DNA of 7,090 bases from CAYUCY01 sp964443525 (GCA_964443525.1 CAYUCY010000072.1:1-7090); one strand, 5' to 3'. Positions 1 through 6,006 are shown, counted from the first letter of the stretch. Notes: generated by a model from the letters alone, not told the origin. Program-made: numbers and translations.

Positions 1-1795
1 CGGCGTTTTCCATAAGAAGCATTTCGGCGGTCTCGTCCAACCCACATCAAAAAAAGATCGCTCAGAATACGTTGTTGAAAAATCTTTTGTAGGGGACGCA
101 GAGGAAGGAGACCTCGTTGAAGCAGAATTAGAAGAAGGACCTTATCGCCTCTCGCGCGCTGTTCGCATCAAGCGCGTTTTAGGTTCCACTAAAACTCCTC
201 GATCTATGAGTCTTATTGCAATTTTTAATTATGATCTCCCCCATGAGTTTTCTAAAGAAGCCTTGGAGCTTGCAAAGAAAGCGAAAGTCCCCTCTCTCAA
301 AGGCCGTGAAGACCTTCGTAAAATTCCCCTTGTGACCGTTGACGACGAAGACGCCCGAGATTTCGACGATGCCGTTTGGGCCGAACCTGATGCCGACCCC
401 GAGAATAAGGGAGGTTGGCATCTTCTTGTCGCGATTGCAGATGTCAGCCACTACGTCACCCCCGGTGATCCCTTGGACAAGGACGCCTTTGCACGCGGAA
501 ACTCCGTTTACTTTCCCGATCAAGTCGTCCCGATGCTCCCCGAGGCTCTCTCGAACGACCTTTGTTCTCTGCGACCGCACGAAGACAGGGGATGCCTGGC
601 CGTTCATCTTTGGATTAACAGGGACGGGAAGCTTCTTCGGTATTGCTTTACCCGAGGTCTCATGCGCTCGGCTGAGCGACTCACCTACCGTCTGGCTCAA
701 GCAGCTTATGAAGGAAAAGACCACCCTTATTCAAAGGAATTTGTAAAAAGAACGGTTGCACCGCTCTACGGCGCCTATCACGCCTTAAAAAGAGCTCGAG
801 AAAAACGAGGGACCCTCGACCTTGATTTGCCGGAGGAGCGTATTTATCTCGACGAAAAAGGTCATATCACGCAAATCGAGCCTCGGGCACGTCTTGAAAG
901 TCACATGTTGATTGAAGAGTTTATGATTCTTGCAAATGTAGCCGCGGCTAGTTTCCTAACGGAGCATAAAATGCCGTGCATGTTCCGGGTGCATGACCAA
1001 CCTGCACCTGAGAAAGTCAGTGAGCTTCGAAATTATCTTCAATCCCTCAACCTCTCCTTCAGCAAAGGGCAAGGCATTAATCCCATTCAGTTTACACAAG
1101 TTTTAAAAAAGGCAAAGGAAACACCCTTTGCACACGCCGTAAATCAGCTGGTTTTAAGAACCCAAGCCCAAGCGGCCTATAGCCCTAAAAATATAGGGCA
1201 CTTCGGATTAAACTTACCTCAGTATGCGCACTTCACCTCTCCTATTCGCAGATATGCGGATCTCCTCGTTCACAGGGCAATCTGCCATGTTCTTGAAGGA
1301 GGTGTGATGAAAACCTTTCCATACGAAAGAGAAAAGTTCATTCAGATCGGCGATCATATTAGTGACACCGAACGCAAAGCAGCGGCGGCCGAACGGGAAA
1401 CCACCGAACGTTACGTAGCAGCTTTTCTTGAATCTCGTATCGGAGAGGTCTTCCCCGCACGCATTAACGGCGTCACGGAATTTGCTCTTTTTGTAACTTT
1501 TGAAAAGTTAGGAGCCGATGCCATCATCCCGATGCGCTTGATGACGGATGACTATTATCGATATGACGCCCCCCATCATCGCCTTATCGGCCGTCGCACG
1601 AAAAAAATCTACAGTATCGGAGATATCCTTGACGTCAAACTGTTAGAAGCCACCCCTTTGAGCGGAAGCCTGATTGCCTGCCCGGCCCATCTCGAGAAAA
1701 CCACTTTTTCAGAAAGGCGCCGAAGACGCGAAAACTCTTCTGAAAAAAGAGGAGATCGCTCCAGGAAAAAGTTTAAGAAGTCCCGAAATAGGTAA
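1..1795 (+). CDS. rnr: Ribonuclease R, 3' part (5' end outside window)
   Basis: RNase R is a processive 3'-to-5' exoribonuclease that degrades structured RNA, rRNA fragments and mRNA in the cytoplasm. The reading frame is open from position 2, so ATG 206 is an internal Met and not the start. About 597 codons are present against roughly 750 for the family, so the N-terminal helix-turn-helix and part of the first cold-shock domain are missing. Positions 2-190 encode the end of a cold-shock/OB domain. The RNB catalytic domain spans about 320-1390. It has the motif DDEDARDFDDAV at 341-376, keeping all four metal-binding Asp residues (equivalents of E. coli D272, D278, D280, D281), and the signature FTSPIRRYADLLVHR near 1232-1276. 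An S1 RNA-binding domain lies at about 1436-1680. A very basic Arg/Lys tail at about 1710-1792 is typical of RNase R and distinguishes it from RNase II. Stop TAA is at 1793-1795. No convincing terminator follows. Confidence 0.97.
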   Translation, partial: GVFHKKHFGGLVQPTSKKDRSEYVVEKSFVGDAEEGDLVEAELEEGPYRLSRAVRIKRVLGSTKTPRSMSLIAIFNYDLPHEFSKEALELAKKAKVPSLKGREDLRKIPLVTVDDEDARDFDDAVWAEPDADPENKGGWHLLVAIADVSHYVTPGDPLDKDAFARGNSVYFPDQVVPMLPEALSNDLCSLRPHEDRGCLAVHLWINRDGKLLRYCFTRGLMRSAERLTYRLAQAAYEGKDHPYSKEFVKRTVAPLYGAYHALKRAREKRGTLDLDLPEERIYLDEKGHITQIEPRARLESHMLIEEFMILANVAAASFLTEHKMPCMFRVHDQPAPEKVSELRNYLQSLNLSFSKGQGINPIQFTQVLKKAKETPFAHAVNQLVLRTQAQAAYSPKNIGHFGLNLPQYAHFTSPIRRYADLLVHRAICHVLEGGVMKTFPYEREKFIQIGDHISDTERKAAAAERETTERYVAAFLESRIGEVFPARINGVTEFALFVTFEKLGADAIIPMRLMTDDYYRYDAPHHRLIGRRTKKIYSIGDILDVKLLEATPLSGSLIACPAHLEKTTFSERRRRRENSSEKRGDRSRKKFKKSRNR

Positions 1796-1849
1796 GGTAA
1801 AACAACTTCTACATAAGCGTCGTCAAAATAACTTAATGCTTCTGCCCAT

Positions 1850-2161
1850 TCATATCCTGAGTCTTAAAAAGTACGGTAGAAGAGGAATATCCTTAAGAAA
1901 AGAAAGATCAGATATATCGGGATGATAAGAAGCATGCTCAAAAGAAGAAATAATATCAGATATATCGAGCTTAATATTTTTATTAAGATCTATACCGCAC
2001 AATTTAACCTCTGTAAAATCATCACCCCAAATTATACCTCCCTCTTTTGGCTCATCAATACCCACTACATTCCCCAAGGTAAGTCTCCCCTAGTCATTCT
2101 CTTCTGAGGCAGCGACGGGGACCTCTATTTCTAATGTTAAATTATTTTTTATTTCCTCACT
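1850..2161 (-). pseudogene. Unrecognised small gene remnant interrupted by TAG
   Basis: I do not recognise this protein. Reading leftward, the frame is open from 2161 to the stop at 1850 except for one TAG at 2092-2090. Upstream of the TAG, 23 codons encode a protein-like stretch (LTLEIEVPVAASEEND) with no ATG, GTG or TTG start. Downstream, a TTG at 2077-2075 lies 7 nt after GGGGAG, a good ribosome binding site, and would give a 75-residue acidic protein. That part contains two copies of DISD 16 residues apart, encoded by an exact 13-bp repeat (1907-1919 and 1955-1967). The simplest reading is a decayed gene whose N-terminal part is lost. The alternative is a real 75-residue TTG-start gene. 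The region is more AT-rich than rnr and similar to the next gene, which suggests a shared accessory origin. It fills most of the 433-bp gap after rnr; nothing else in that gap is supportable. Confidence 0.3.
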
Positions 2162-2228
2162 TTATTGTTGACAGTTTTCAAAAAAAATCTCTACCTAATA
2201 CCAAATGAAATTTTAATGGAGTATAATT

Positions 2229-2903
2229 ATGTTAAATAAAATTTGTTCTTTGAGCATATTAATTTTATTTTCTTGTGTAACGTCTGTTTCCGCGAGTATG
2301 TTTTATAATGAGGAAGAAATCGTTCAAGCGCGATCTTTTGGAAGTGGAGCCGTTAAGATAGAACATTTTTTTCAAGAATCTCCTCAAGCAATGTGGATGA
2401 GCATAAGTAATCAGGAATACCAGTATACTAGTCAAAGACAGGGTAACTTCCATCATGAACAAGCTATTATCGTCAAAATAAAAAAGCAAATCGGTACTTT
2501 TGGGTGTGATATGTGGGGTGAGCTTGCTCTTTTCCCTAACGATGAAGGCAGTATGAAACAGATATATAAATCACCTGCACCTGAATTTCATGATTGCTTT
2601 GGTACTCCCTTTAATTGTTATATTAAGTTCTATGGCAATACTGAACATAATTTCCTTGTATTAGATTTCATTGGAACTGGTGCGTGGCAAAATGGTAAAG
2701 GGTTTCCGCAGTTTGCCACTGATGCTTTTATTAACTTTGCTAAGAATCATACAAATGCACAGTATATACTTTGTGACCCAAGAAACCCTATCTATAGGCA
2801 TATAAGCGAAAAATTTGGATTTGTGTTAGATAAAGAAAATGAACTCTGGCGGCATTTCAAAAAAGGAGTTCAGCAACATTATATTCTCGATCTTACAAAA
2901 TAG
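2229..2903 (+). CDS. Exported protein with GNAT (AAC(6')-like) acetyltransferase domain
   Basis: The 224-residue product starts with a signal peptide (residues 1-23: Lys4, hydrophobic 7-18, likely cleavage after SVSA). LFSC at 13-16 is a poor lipobox. The C-terminal half resembles a GNAT N-acetyltransferase. Residues 148-158 (IGTGAWQNGKG) correspond to the acetyl-CoA pyrophosphate-binding motif A. Residues 183-198 (DPRNPIYRHISEKFGF) correspond to the DPxxxNxxAIxxYEKxGF block of AAC(6')-type enzymes, shortened by a few residues and with His191 where Tyr or a neighbour is usual. Residues 24-75 show no known domain. Six Cys are present (6, 16, 93, 123, 130, 182). The start is supported by GGAG at 2218-2221, 7 nt upstream. 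A TTGACA at 2168-2173 could be a -35, but no well-spaced -10 is seen. Codon use is clearly more AT-rich than rnr, suggesting acquisition. GNAT enzymes normally work in the cytoplasm, so export implies an effector-like role; this is inference. The substrate is unknown. Confidence 0.72.
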   Translation: MLNKICSLSILILFSCVTSVSASMFYNEEEIVQARSFGSGAVKIEHFFQESPQAMWMSISNQEYQYTSQRQGNFHHEQAIIVKIKKQIGTFGCDMWGELALFPNDEGSMKQIYKSPAPEFHDCFGTPFNCYIKFYGNTEHNFLVLDFIGTGAWQNGKGFPQFATDAFINFAKNHTNAQYILCDPRNPIYRHISEKFGFVLDKENELWRHFKKGVQQHYILDLTK

Positions 2904-2919
2904 AGAAACCTAAAGACTC

Positions 2920-2954
2920 TCTCCTCTTAGTTAACCCTTTTGTTTAAGAGGAGA
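2920..2954 (+). terminator. Stem-loop after the GNAT-like gene, possible terminator
   Basis: TCTCCTCTTA (2920-2929) and TAAGAGGAGA (2945-2954) form a perfect 10-bp stem with a 15-nt loop, starting 17 nt after the stop of the upstream gene. It lies between two convergent genes, where a shared terminator is expected. There is no immediate U-tract on either strand (the next T run is CCCCTTTT, about 10 nt later), so intrinsic termination is not certain; it may instead be an mRNA 3'-end stabilising hairpin. Confidence 0.4.
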
Positions 2955-3091
2955 ACCGAACCCCTTTTAGACAAAAAATTGATTAGATTGAAGTGAAAAC
3001 CTGGCACAGTTTTATGATCCCAACGGTCGCCGCCGGCAGGTTAATCCCTCTCTTTCAAGGTTAACGTAAAGGTCCCTTTAGTGATTAAAGG

Positions 3092-3481
3092 TCAAGCAGC
3101 TTTGCGACCTTGAATAAGGCCTTGGATAATCGTCACGAAAGTTCCGATTGTAAAAGGTTTCAATAAGAAGTGATCAGCTCCCGCCTCAAGGGCACTCTCT
3201 TCAATTTCTTGAGAGGCATTTGCCGTAACGGCTAGGATGGGAATCTCATTTAAAAAGTCATCCTGCTTTAAGGTTTTAACCAAGGTCTCTCCGGAAATAT
3301 GGGGCAAGTGCATATCAACGACAATCAAGTCGGGATGATAGTCATCTGCAAGGGTAAAAGCGAGCTCTCCCGATTCATCTGCAATCGTCAGGTATCCATG
3401 CACAGACAAAACATCTTGAAAAAGTTTCAAGTTTAAGGGGTTATCCTCAACAATCAGAATGGTAGGTCTTTTGTTTTCCAT
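3092..3481 (-). CDS. Single-domain response regulator, DivK-like
   Basis: This 129-residue protein is a complete CheY-type receiver domain with no output domain. The acidic pocket is E12-D13, the phospho-acceptor is D56 (VVDMHLP), and the switch residues T86 (AVTA), F105 and K108 (LLKPF) are all present, so it should be phosphorylatable. The opening ILIVEDNPLNLKLFQDVL and the overall length match the alphaproteobacterial DivK group, which relays phosphorylation to control polarity and cell-cycle kinases. No histidine kinase or PleD-like diguanylate cyclase is adjacent, so its partner is unknown. ATG 3481 is the only in-frame start nearby, and its ribosome binding site is weak (AAAAGA). The 109-bp gap from the transporter gene upstream makes a private promoter likely. 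The name DivK is by family resemblance; another orphan receiver role is possible. Confidence 0.9.
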   Translation of the reverse strand: MENKRPTILIVEDNPLNLKLFQDVLSVHGYLTIADESGELAFTLADDYHPDLIVVDMHLPHISGETLVKTLKQDDFLNEIPILAVTANASQEIEESALEAGADHFLLKPFTIGTFVTIIQGLIQGRKAA

Positions 3482-3522
3482 TGTCTTTTGCCATGGACCC
3501 TCATTTTCATGAGACCAGTATC

Positions 3523-3537
3523 TAAAACTTGTATTAA
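3523..3537 (-). promoter_or_regulatory. Possible CtrA-like box upstream of the receiver gene
   Basis: On the minus strand TTAA-N7-TTTA lies 42-56 bp before the receiver start codon. This is one mismatch from the alphaproteobacterial CtrA consensus TTAA-N7-TTAA. The region is AT-rich, so a chance match is quite likely. No clear -35/-10 pair accompanies it. Confidence 0.15.
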
Positions 3538-3590
3538 TTTTTCGTTACTTCAGTTTCTTTTTTTCCAAAAAAGATTAAGTCCTTAAAAAA

Positions 3591-4829
3591 TCAGGCTTTT
3601 TGTAACGCACAGACCAGAAGAATCAAGACACTCGCCATCCCGATGGAGGCGATATAAAGACCGGGCGCCAAGACAGTTCCGAAGACATGCCACAGAAAAA
3701 GACAAACCGCGGGGGCTGTCTTTCCGATCGCCTCCGCCCCAATCGCATAGCCGAGTCCCGGCAATAAATATCTCTCTTGGGAGTTGAGAGATTGATGCAG
3801 GTACACATTATAAGGAGATAAATATGTCAGCCCCAACATAACAATAAAGATTCTGACAAGTGTCACATAAATAAATCCAGCACCTTCCAGAAAGAAGAAA
3901 GCGGGGACTATTAAGATCGAGTGACAAAAAGCGCTTAAAATCATCACTCGTTGTGGTTGGTACCGCTCACAGAGCCTCCCCAGGACGGGCACAAGCAACA
4001 TATCCAGGACTAAAAGGGTCGTGTTCATCCCCATCATCTCTGGGTAGGAAATTTCTGTAATTTTCGGGATAAACCCGTTCATGAAAACAAACGGGATTAC
4101 ATAAGTCAGGTAAGTGAAACTTGCCAAAATCGTAATTTTAAGCAGGAGAGAAGCGTGCGTTTTGGTAAAAGACAACCGCTTGAATGAGCGACCAACAGGA
4201 ATGCGTGGCAAGTCATCCAAAACCTCCGGAATGCGCCTTAACTTGAGGGCAATCAAAGCCGTGAGAGCTCCCGCAGTAAACGCCATCCGCCACAAGGTCG
4301 GATCGAAAGCAGCAATTCCCGTCACAACCGCAGAAGCAAGTAAAATCCCCGCAACAACAGAGCTCTGATAAAAGCCGTTCGCACTCACCTTGCGCTGGTC
4401 GTGGAAAAGCCCGATGAGGTATTGCGGTGCGATACTTGTCTCACCTGCCGCAAAAAAACTTTGAGCCACGCGAAGCAGAACGAGAATAACCGGAGCCGCT
4501 GCTCCTACTGCCTCATAAGTCGGGATTAATCCCATCGCGCAAGTCGTGACAGCAACTCCTTTAAGGGATAAGGAGAGAGAGGCAGCTGCTCCTCGTCTCT
4601 GAATAAACCTTGCAAAGAAAAGAACACCTAAAGGCCTACTGACAAAAGAAGTTGCCATGACGCTATAAGCTAAAACTAACGAGACAACGGGATCCGAGTC
4701 GGGAAAAAAAAGAGGCGCTATGAGAGGGGCCAGCAACCCATAGAGGGCCGTATCATAATGTTCAAGCAAGTTCCCCAAAAGGCAGGAGATAAAAATAGAA
4801 CTTTTAGAGCGTCTTAAGGCGTTATCCAT
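3591..4829 (-). CDS. MFS transporter, MHS (ProP-like) family, predicted thiamine importer
   Basis: This 412-residue inner-membrane protein has the hydrophobic pattern of a 12-helix major facilitator carrier, slightly shorter than typical MHS members. The MHS signature GNLLEHYDTALYG (19-31; family form GNxxEWYDF) ends helix 1. RPLG (65-68) in helix 2, RVAQSFFAAGE (120-130) in helix 4 and LWRMAF (179-184) also match. The usual MFS motif A after helix 2 (GxxxDRxGRR) is degraded to RFIQRRG. MHS carriers are commonly proton symporters for proline/betaine or dicarboxylates. Here, however, a TPP riboswitch sits in the leader, so the cargo is predicted to be thiamine or a thiamine precursor; that substrate is inference. 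Start ATG 4829 is preceded by AAGGA (4842-4838 on the minus strand) at 8-nt spacing. An upstream ATG at 4845 is out of frame. No thi biosynthetic gene is in the window, consistent with salvage. Confidence 0.9.
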   Translation of the reverse strand: MDNALRRSKSSIFISCLLGNLLEHYDTALYGLLAPLIAPLFFPDSDPVVSLVLAYSVMATSFVSRPLGVLFFARFIQRRGAAASLSLSLKGVAVTTCAMGLIPTYEAVGAAAPVILVLLRVAQSFFAAGETSIAPQYLIGLFHDQRKVSANGFYQSSVVAGILLASAVVTGIAAFDPTLWRMAFTAGALTALIALKLRRIPEVLDDLPRIPVGRSFKRLSFTKTHASLLLKITILASFTYLTYVIPFVFMNGFIPKITEISYPEMMGMNTTLLVLDMLLVPVLGRLCERYQPQRVMILSAFCHSILIVPAFFFLEGAGFIYVTLVRIFIVMLGLTYLSPYNVYLHQSLNSQERYLLPGLGYAIGAEAIGKTAPAVCLFLWHVFGTVLAPGLYIASIGMASVLILLVCALQKA

Positions 4830-4882
4830 GAGTCGTTTCCTTCATAAAAAAACGCCGAAGAATGCCGCCGAAAAAGACGGAG

Positions 4883-4981
4883 ACATCGCACTTCCTTTCG
4901 CGCGGGCATTACCCCGATCAGGTTCCAAGAGTTAAGGAATCCCCTTTCTCAGCCAACATGTGTCAGCACCTCCGGCGATGT
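4883..4981 (-). ncRNA. TPP riboswitch (THI element)
   Basis: Read on the minus strand, this has the conserved blocks of the thiamine pyrophosphate aptamer in order. GGAGGTGCTGAC opens P2/P3. CTGAGA (4952-4947) is the pyrimidine-binding arm motif. GGAACCTGATC (4926-4916), GGGGTAATGCC (4915-4905) and GCGCGAAAGGAAG form the pyrophosphate arm and return strand. P1 closes perfectly, with seven pairs between ACATCGC (minus 4981-4975) and GCGATGT (4889-4883). It ends 53 nt before the start codon of the MFS transporter, which it should repress when TPP is plentiful. The linker holds T-runs (4877-4873 and 4852-4846) but no self-contained terminator stem, so control may be at translation. Confidence 0.93.
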
Positions 4982-4985
4982 TCGT

Positions 4986-5013
4986 ATCCTAAAGACTCGT
5001 GAGAAAAATGCAA
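4986..5013 (-). promoter_or_regulatory. Weak candidate promoter for the riboswitch-transporter transcript
   Basis: On the minus strand, TTGCAT (5013-5008) and TAGGAT (4991-4986) are separated by 16 bp. They match the sigma-70 consensus at 3/6 and 4/6 positions, and transcription would begin almost at the base of P1. The match is modest and the predicted start is tight against the aptamer. Read-through from the Cys-rich gene upstream is an alternative. Confidence 0.25.
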
Positions 5014-5027
5014 GCTCCTCTTTTTCT

Positions 5028-5447
5028 TTATCTCAGCCCCATCAACTTCTCCCAAGAAGGTGTCTTGAGCTCCCGCCAAGGAGTCATCCGACGACCTGAC
5101 TTTTTACCCTCGGGATCCCGTACTTCAGCAATGCAGGCAAAAAGTTGATCTCGGTTCTGCGCGTCTAACTCACGATTTTGAGGGTCGTCATTTCCAGCAA
5201 CAGGCTTTAAAAGGCATCTCTTTTGAAGAGTGCATTCTTCTTTACATTTAGTTATGAGAGGTCCTTTGTTTCTCCTGTTTTTCAAACTCACCTCACAAAA
5301 AAGCGGACAAGTGACCTGAATACAGTGCTGTGCGACCTCCCCTTCACATTGAGCGGTGGCTTTCTTAATCTCTCCTTGCTCCATTGCCGCAAATACGGTC
5401 GATGTCAAAAAGGGTATAATGAGAGCCGCCTTTAGAATCTTCTGCAT
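5028..5447 (-). CDS. Small secreted cysteine-rich protein, unknown function
   Basis: I do not recognise a family. The 139-residue product has a clear Sec signal peptide (MQK, then a hydrophobic core 7-19, probable cleavage after VFA at 20). The mature part carries eight Cys at 34, 42, 47, 51, 68, 72, 78 and 105, including two CxxxC pairs (47-51, 68-72). The even number and spacing suggest four disulfides formed in the periplasm or outside. Between and after them the chain is charged (RRNKG at 58-62, GKKSGRR at 114-120), and there is no membrane anchor. The start is supported by GGGGAG about 7 nt upstream of ATG 5447. It precedes the TPP riboswitch by 46 bp on the same strand, but the riboswitch lies downstream of it and so does not control it. 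A periplasmic structural, inhibitor-like or host-directed role are all possible; none is shown. Confidence 0.75.
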   Translation of the reverse strand: MQKILKAALIIPFLTSTVFAAMEQGEIKKATAQCEGEVAQHCIQVTCPLFCEVSLKNRRNKGPLITKCKEECTLQKRCLLKPVAGNDDPQNRELDAQNRDQLFACIAEVRDPEGKKSGRRMTPWRELKTPSWEKLMGLR

Positions 5448-5638
5448 TGATTTTCTCCCCGTTTTATCTTATTTCGCCAAATTCTCTTCCGCTCATCGGA
5501 ATCCCGTTTCGGAAAAGCAAAGAAAGTGTAGCTCACTTTATTTTTGGATCAAAGACGAAAATTAAATTAAAGACGATGAGCCTATTCCCCATTTGTTCAG
5601 ATGAAATCATCTTGTTAATAAATTATTAATATATTTCA

Positions 5639-5674
5639 ATCAATTACTACCAGCTTTAGCCGGTAGTAATTGAT
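5639..5674. repeat. Perfect 13-bp inverted repeat / hairpin
   Basis: ATCAATTACTACC (5639-5651) and GGTAGTAATTGAT (5662-5674) are perfect inverted copies with a 10-nt centre. After one mismatch, two more G-C pairs close a TTTA tetraloop. It lies in a gene-poor AT-rich stretch, and its right arm overlaps the first codon of a broken dehydrogenase. No T-run follows on the plus strand. The leftward side is AT-rich without a pure U-tract. It could be an intergenic palindromic element, a miniature-element end or a deletion scar, and less likely a terminator. Confidence 0.6.
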
Positions 5675-5945
5675 CACCACTTCCCTAACACGAATTGAAT
5701 TTCCTAATTTGAGCATTTATAGTGCTAATAAAGCCGCCTTAAAAGAGTTAGCTATGACATTGGCGGTAGAATTAGCCCCAAGAGGGATAAGAGTTAATTC
5801 TATAGCTCCCGGCCCTACGAATACGCTCTTGTGGGGTAAATTGGATCTCTCAAAAGAAGAATTATCTGATTTACGACACGATCTTTGTAAGCGAGCGCTG
5901 TTGCAAAAAATTAGCGAAATGACTTTTTTAGGAGATTTCAATTGA
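5670..5945 (+). pseudogene. Short-chain dehydrogenase/reductase fragment
   Basis: The 91-codon frame contains only the middle of a classical SDR oxidoreductase. Its first residues (MITTS) correspond to strand 5 ending at the catalytic Ser (residue 5). The active-site YSANK (Tyr17, Lys21) follows at the normal 12-residue spacing, then VELAPRGIRVNSIAPGPTNT, the strand-6 block that contacts the nicotinamide. The first roughly 135 residues, including the TGxxxGxG NAD(P)-binding fold, are absent, and an in-frame TAA lies immediately upstream at 5667-5669. The usual C-terminal GxxEEIA...GG block is also missing; the frame ends TFLGDFN then stop, and I find no continuation in other frames. Intact SDRs have about 250 residues. 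It is therefore a decay remnant and not an enzyme. TTG 5670 could technically be a start, but it sits in the palindrome. Confidence 0.82.
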
Positions 5946-5970
5946 TTTTTTCCATTACACTCGGCATCAT
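5942..5970 (+). promoter_or_regulatory. Candidate sigma-70 promoter for the FadL-family gene
   Basis: TTGATT (5942-5947) and CATCAT (5965-5970) are separated by 17 bp and each matches consensus at four of six positions. The pair lies 37 bp upstream of ATG 6007 and overlaps the end of the dehydrogenase remnant. The AT-rich setting limits confidence. Confidence 0.3.
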
Positions 5971-6006
5971 AAGGCATAAAAAATACGTAAATAACAGGGA
6001 AAACTA

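Noticed and set aside
206..1795. ATG 206 as the start of a complete 529-residue gene
   Set aside because: The same frame is open to the window edge and encodes a cold-shock domain that belongs to RNase R; the gene is simply cut.
1922..2107. 61-codon plus-strand frame in the gap after rnr
   Set aside because: It is antisense to the more protein-like minus-strand remnant, has no ribosome binding site and shows no recognisable protein features.
2168..2201. Promoter for the GNAT-like gene (TTGACA with TAATAC)
   Set aside because: The -35 is perfect but the best -10 is 22 bp away; at 16-18 bp spacing there is only CTACCT/TACCTA, so no pair is supportable.
2998..3042. Terminator for the receiver gene (AACCTG...CAGGTTTT on the minus strand)
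   Set aside because: Only six pairs with a loop over 30 nt and a short T-run; too weak to call.
3075..3091. CCTTTA/TAAAGG hairpin just after the receiver stop codon
   Set aside because: Six mostly A-T pairs with no U-tract; likely chance.
4114..4368. Plus-strand 84-codon frame inside the transporter
   Set aside because: Shadow of the transporter gene; repetitive Ala/Arg/Lys composition and no start context.
4846..4882. Classical intrinsic terminator between the riboswitch and the transporter
   Set aside because: T-runs are present, but the GC-rich segment is a direct repeat (TTCGGCG twice) and not an inverted repeat, so no stem forms within it.
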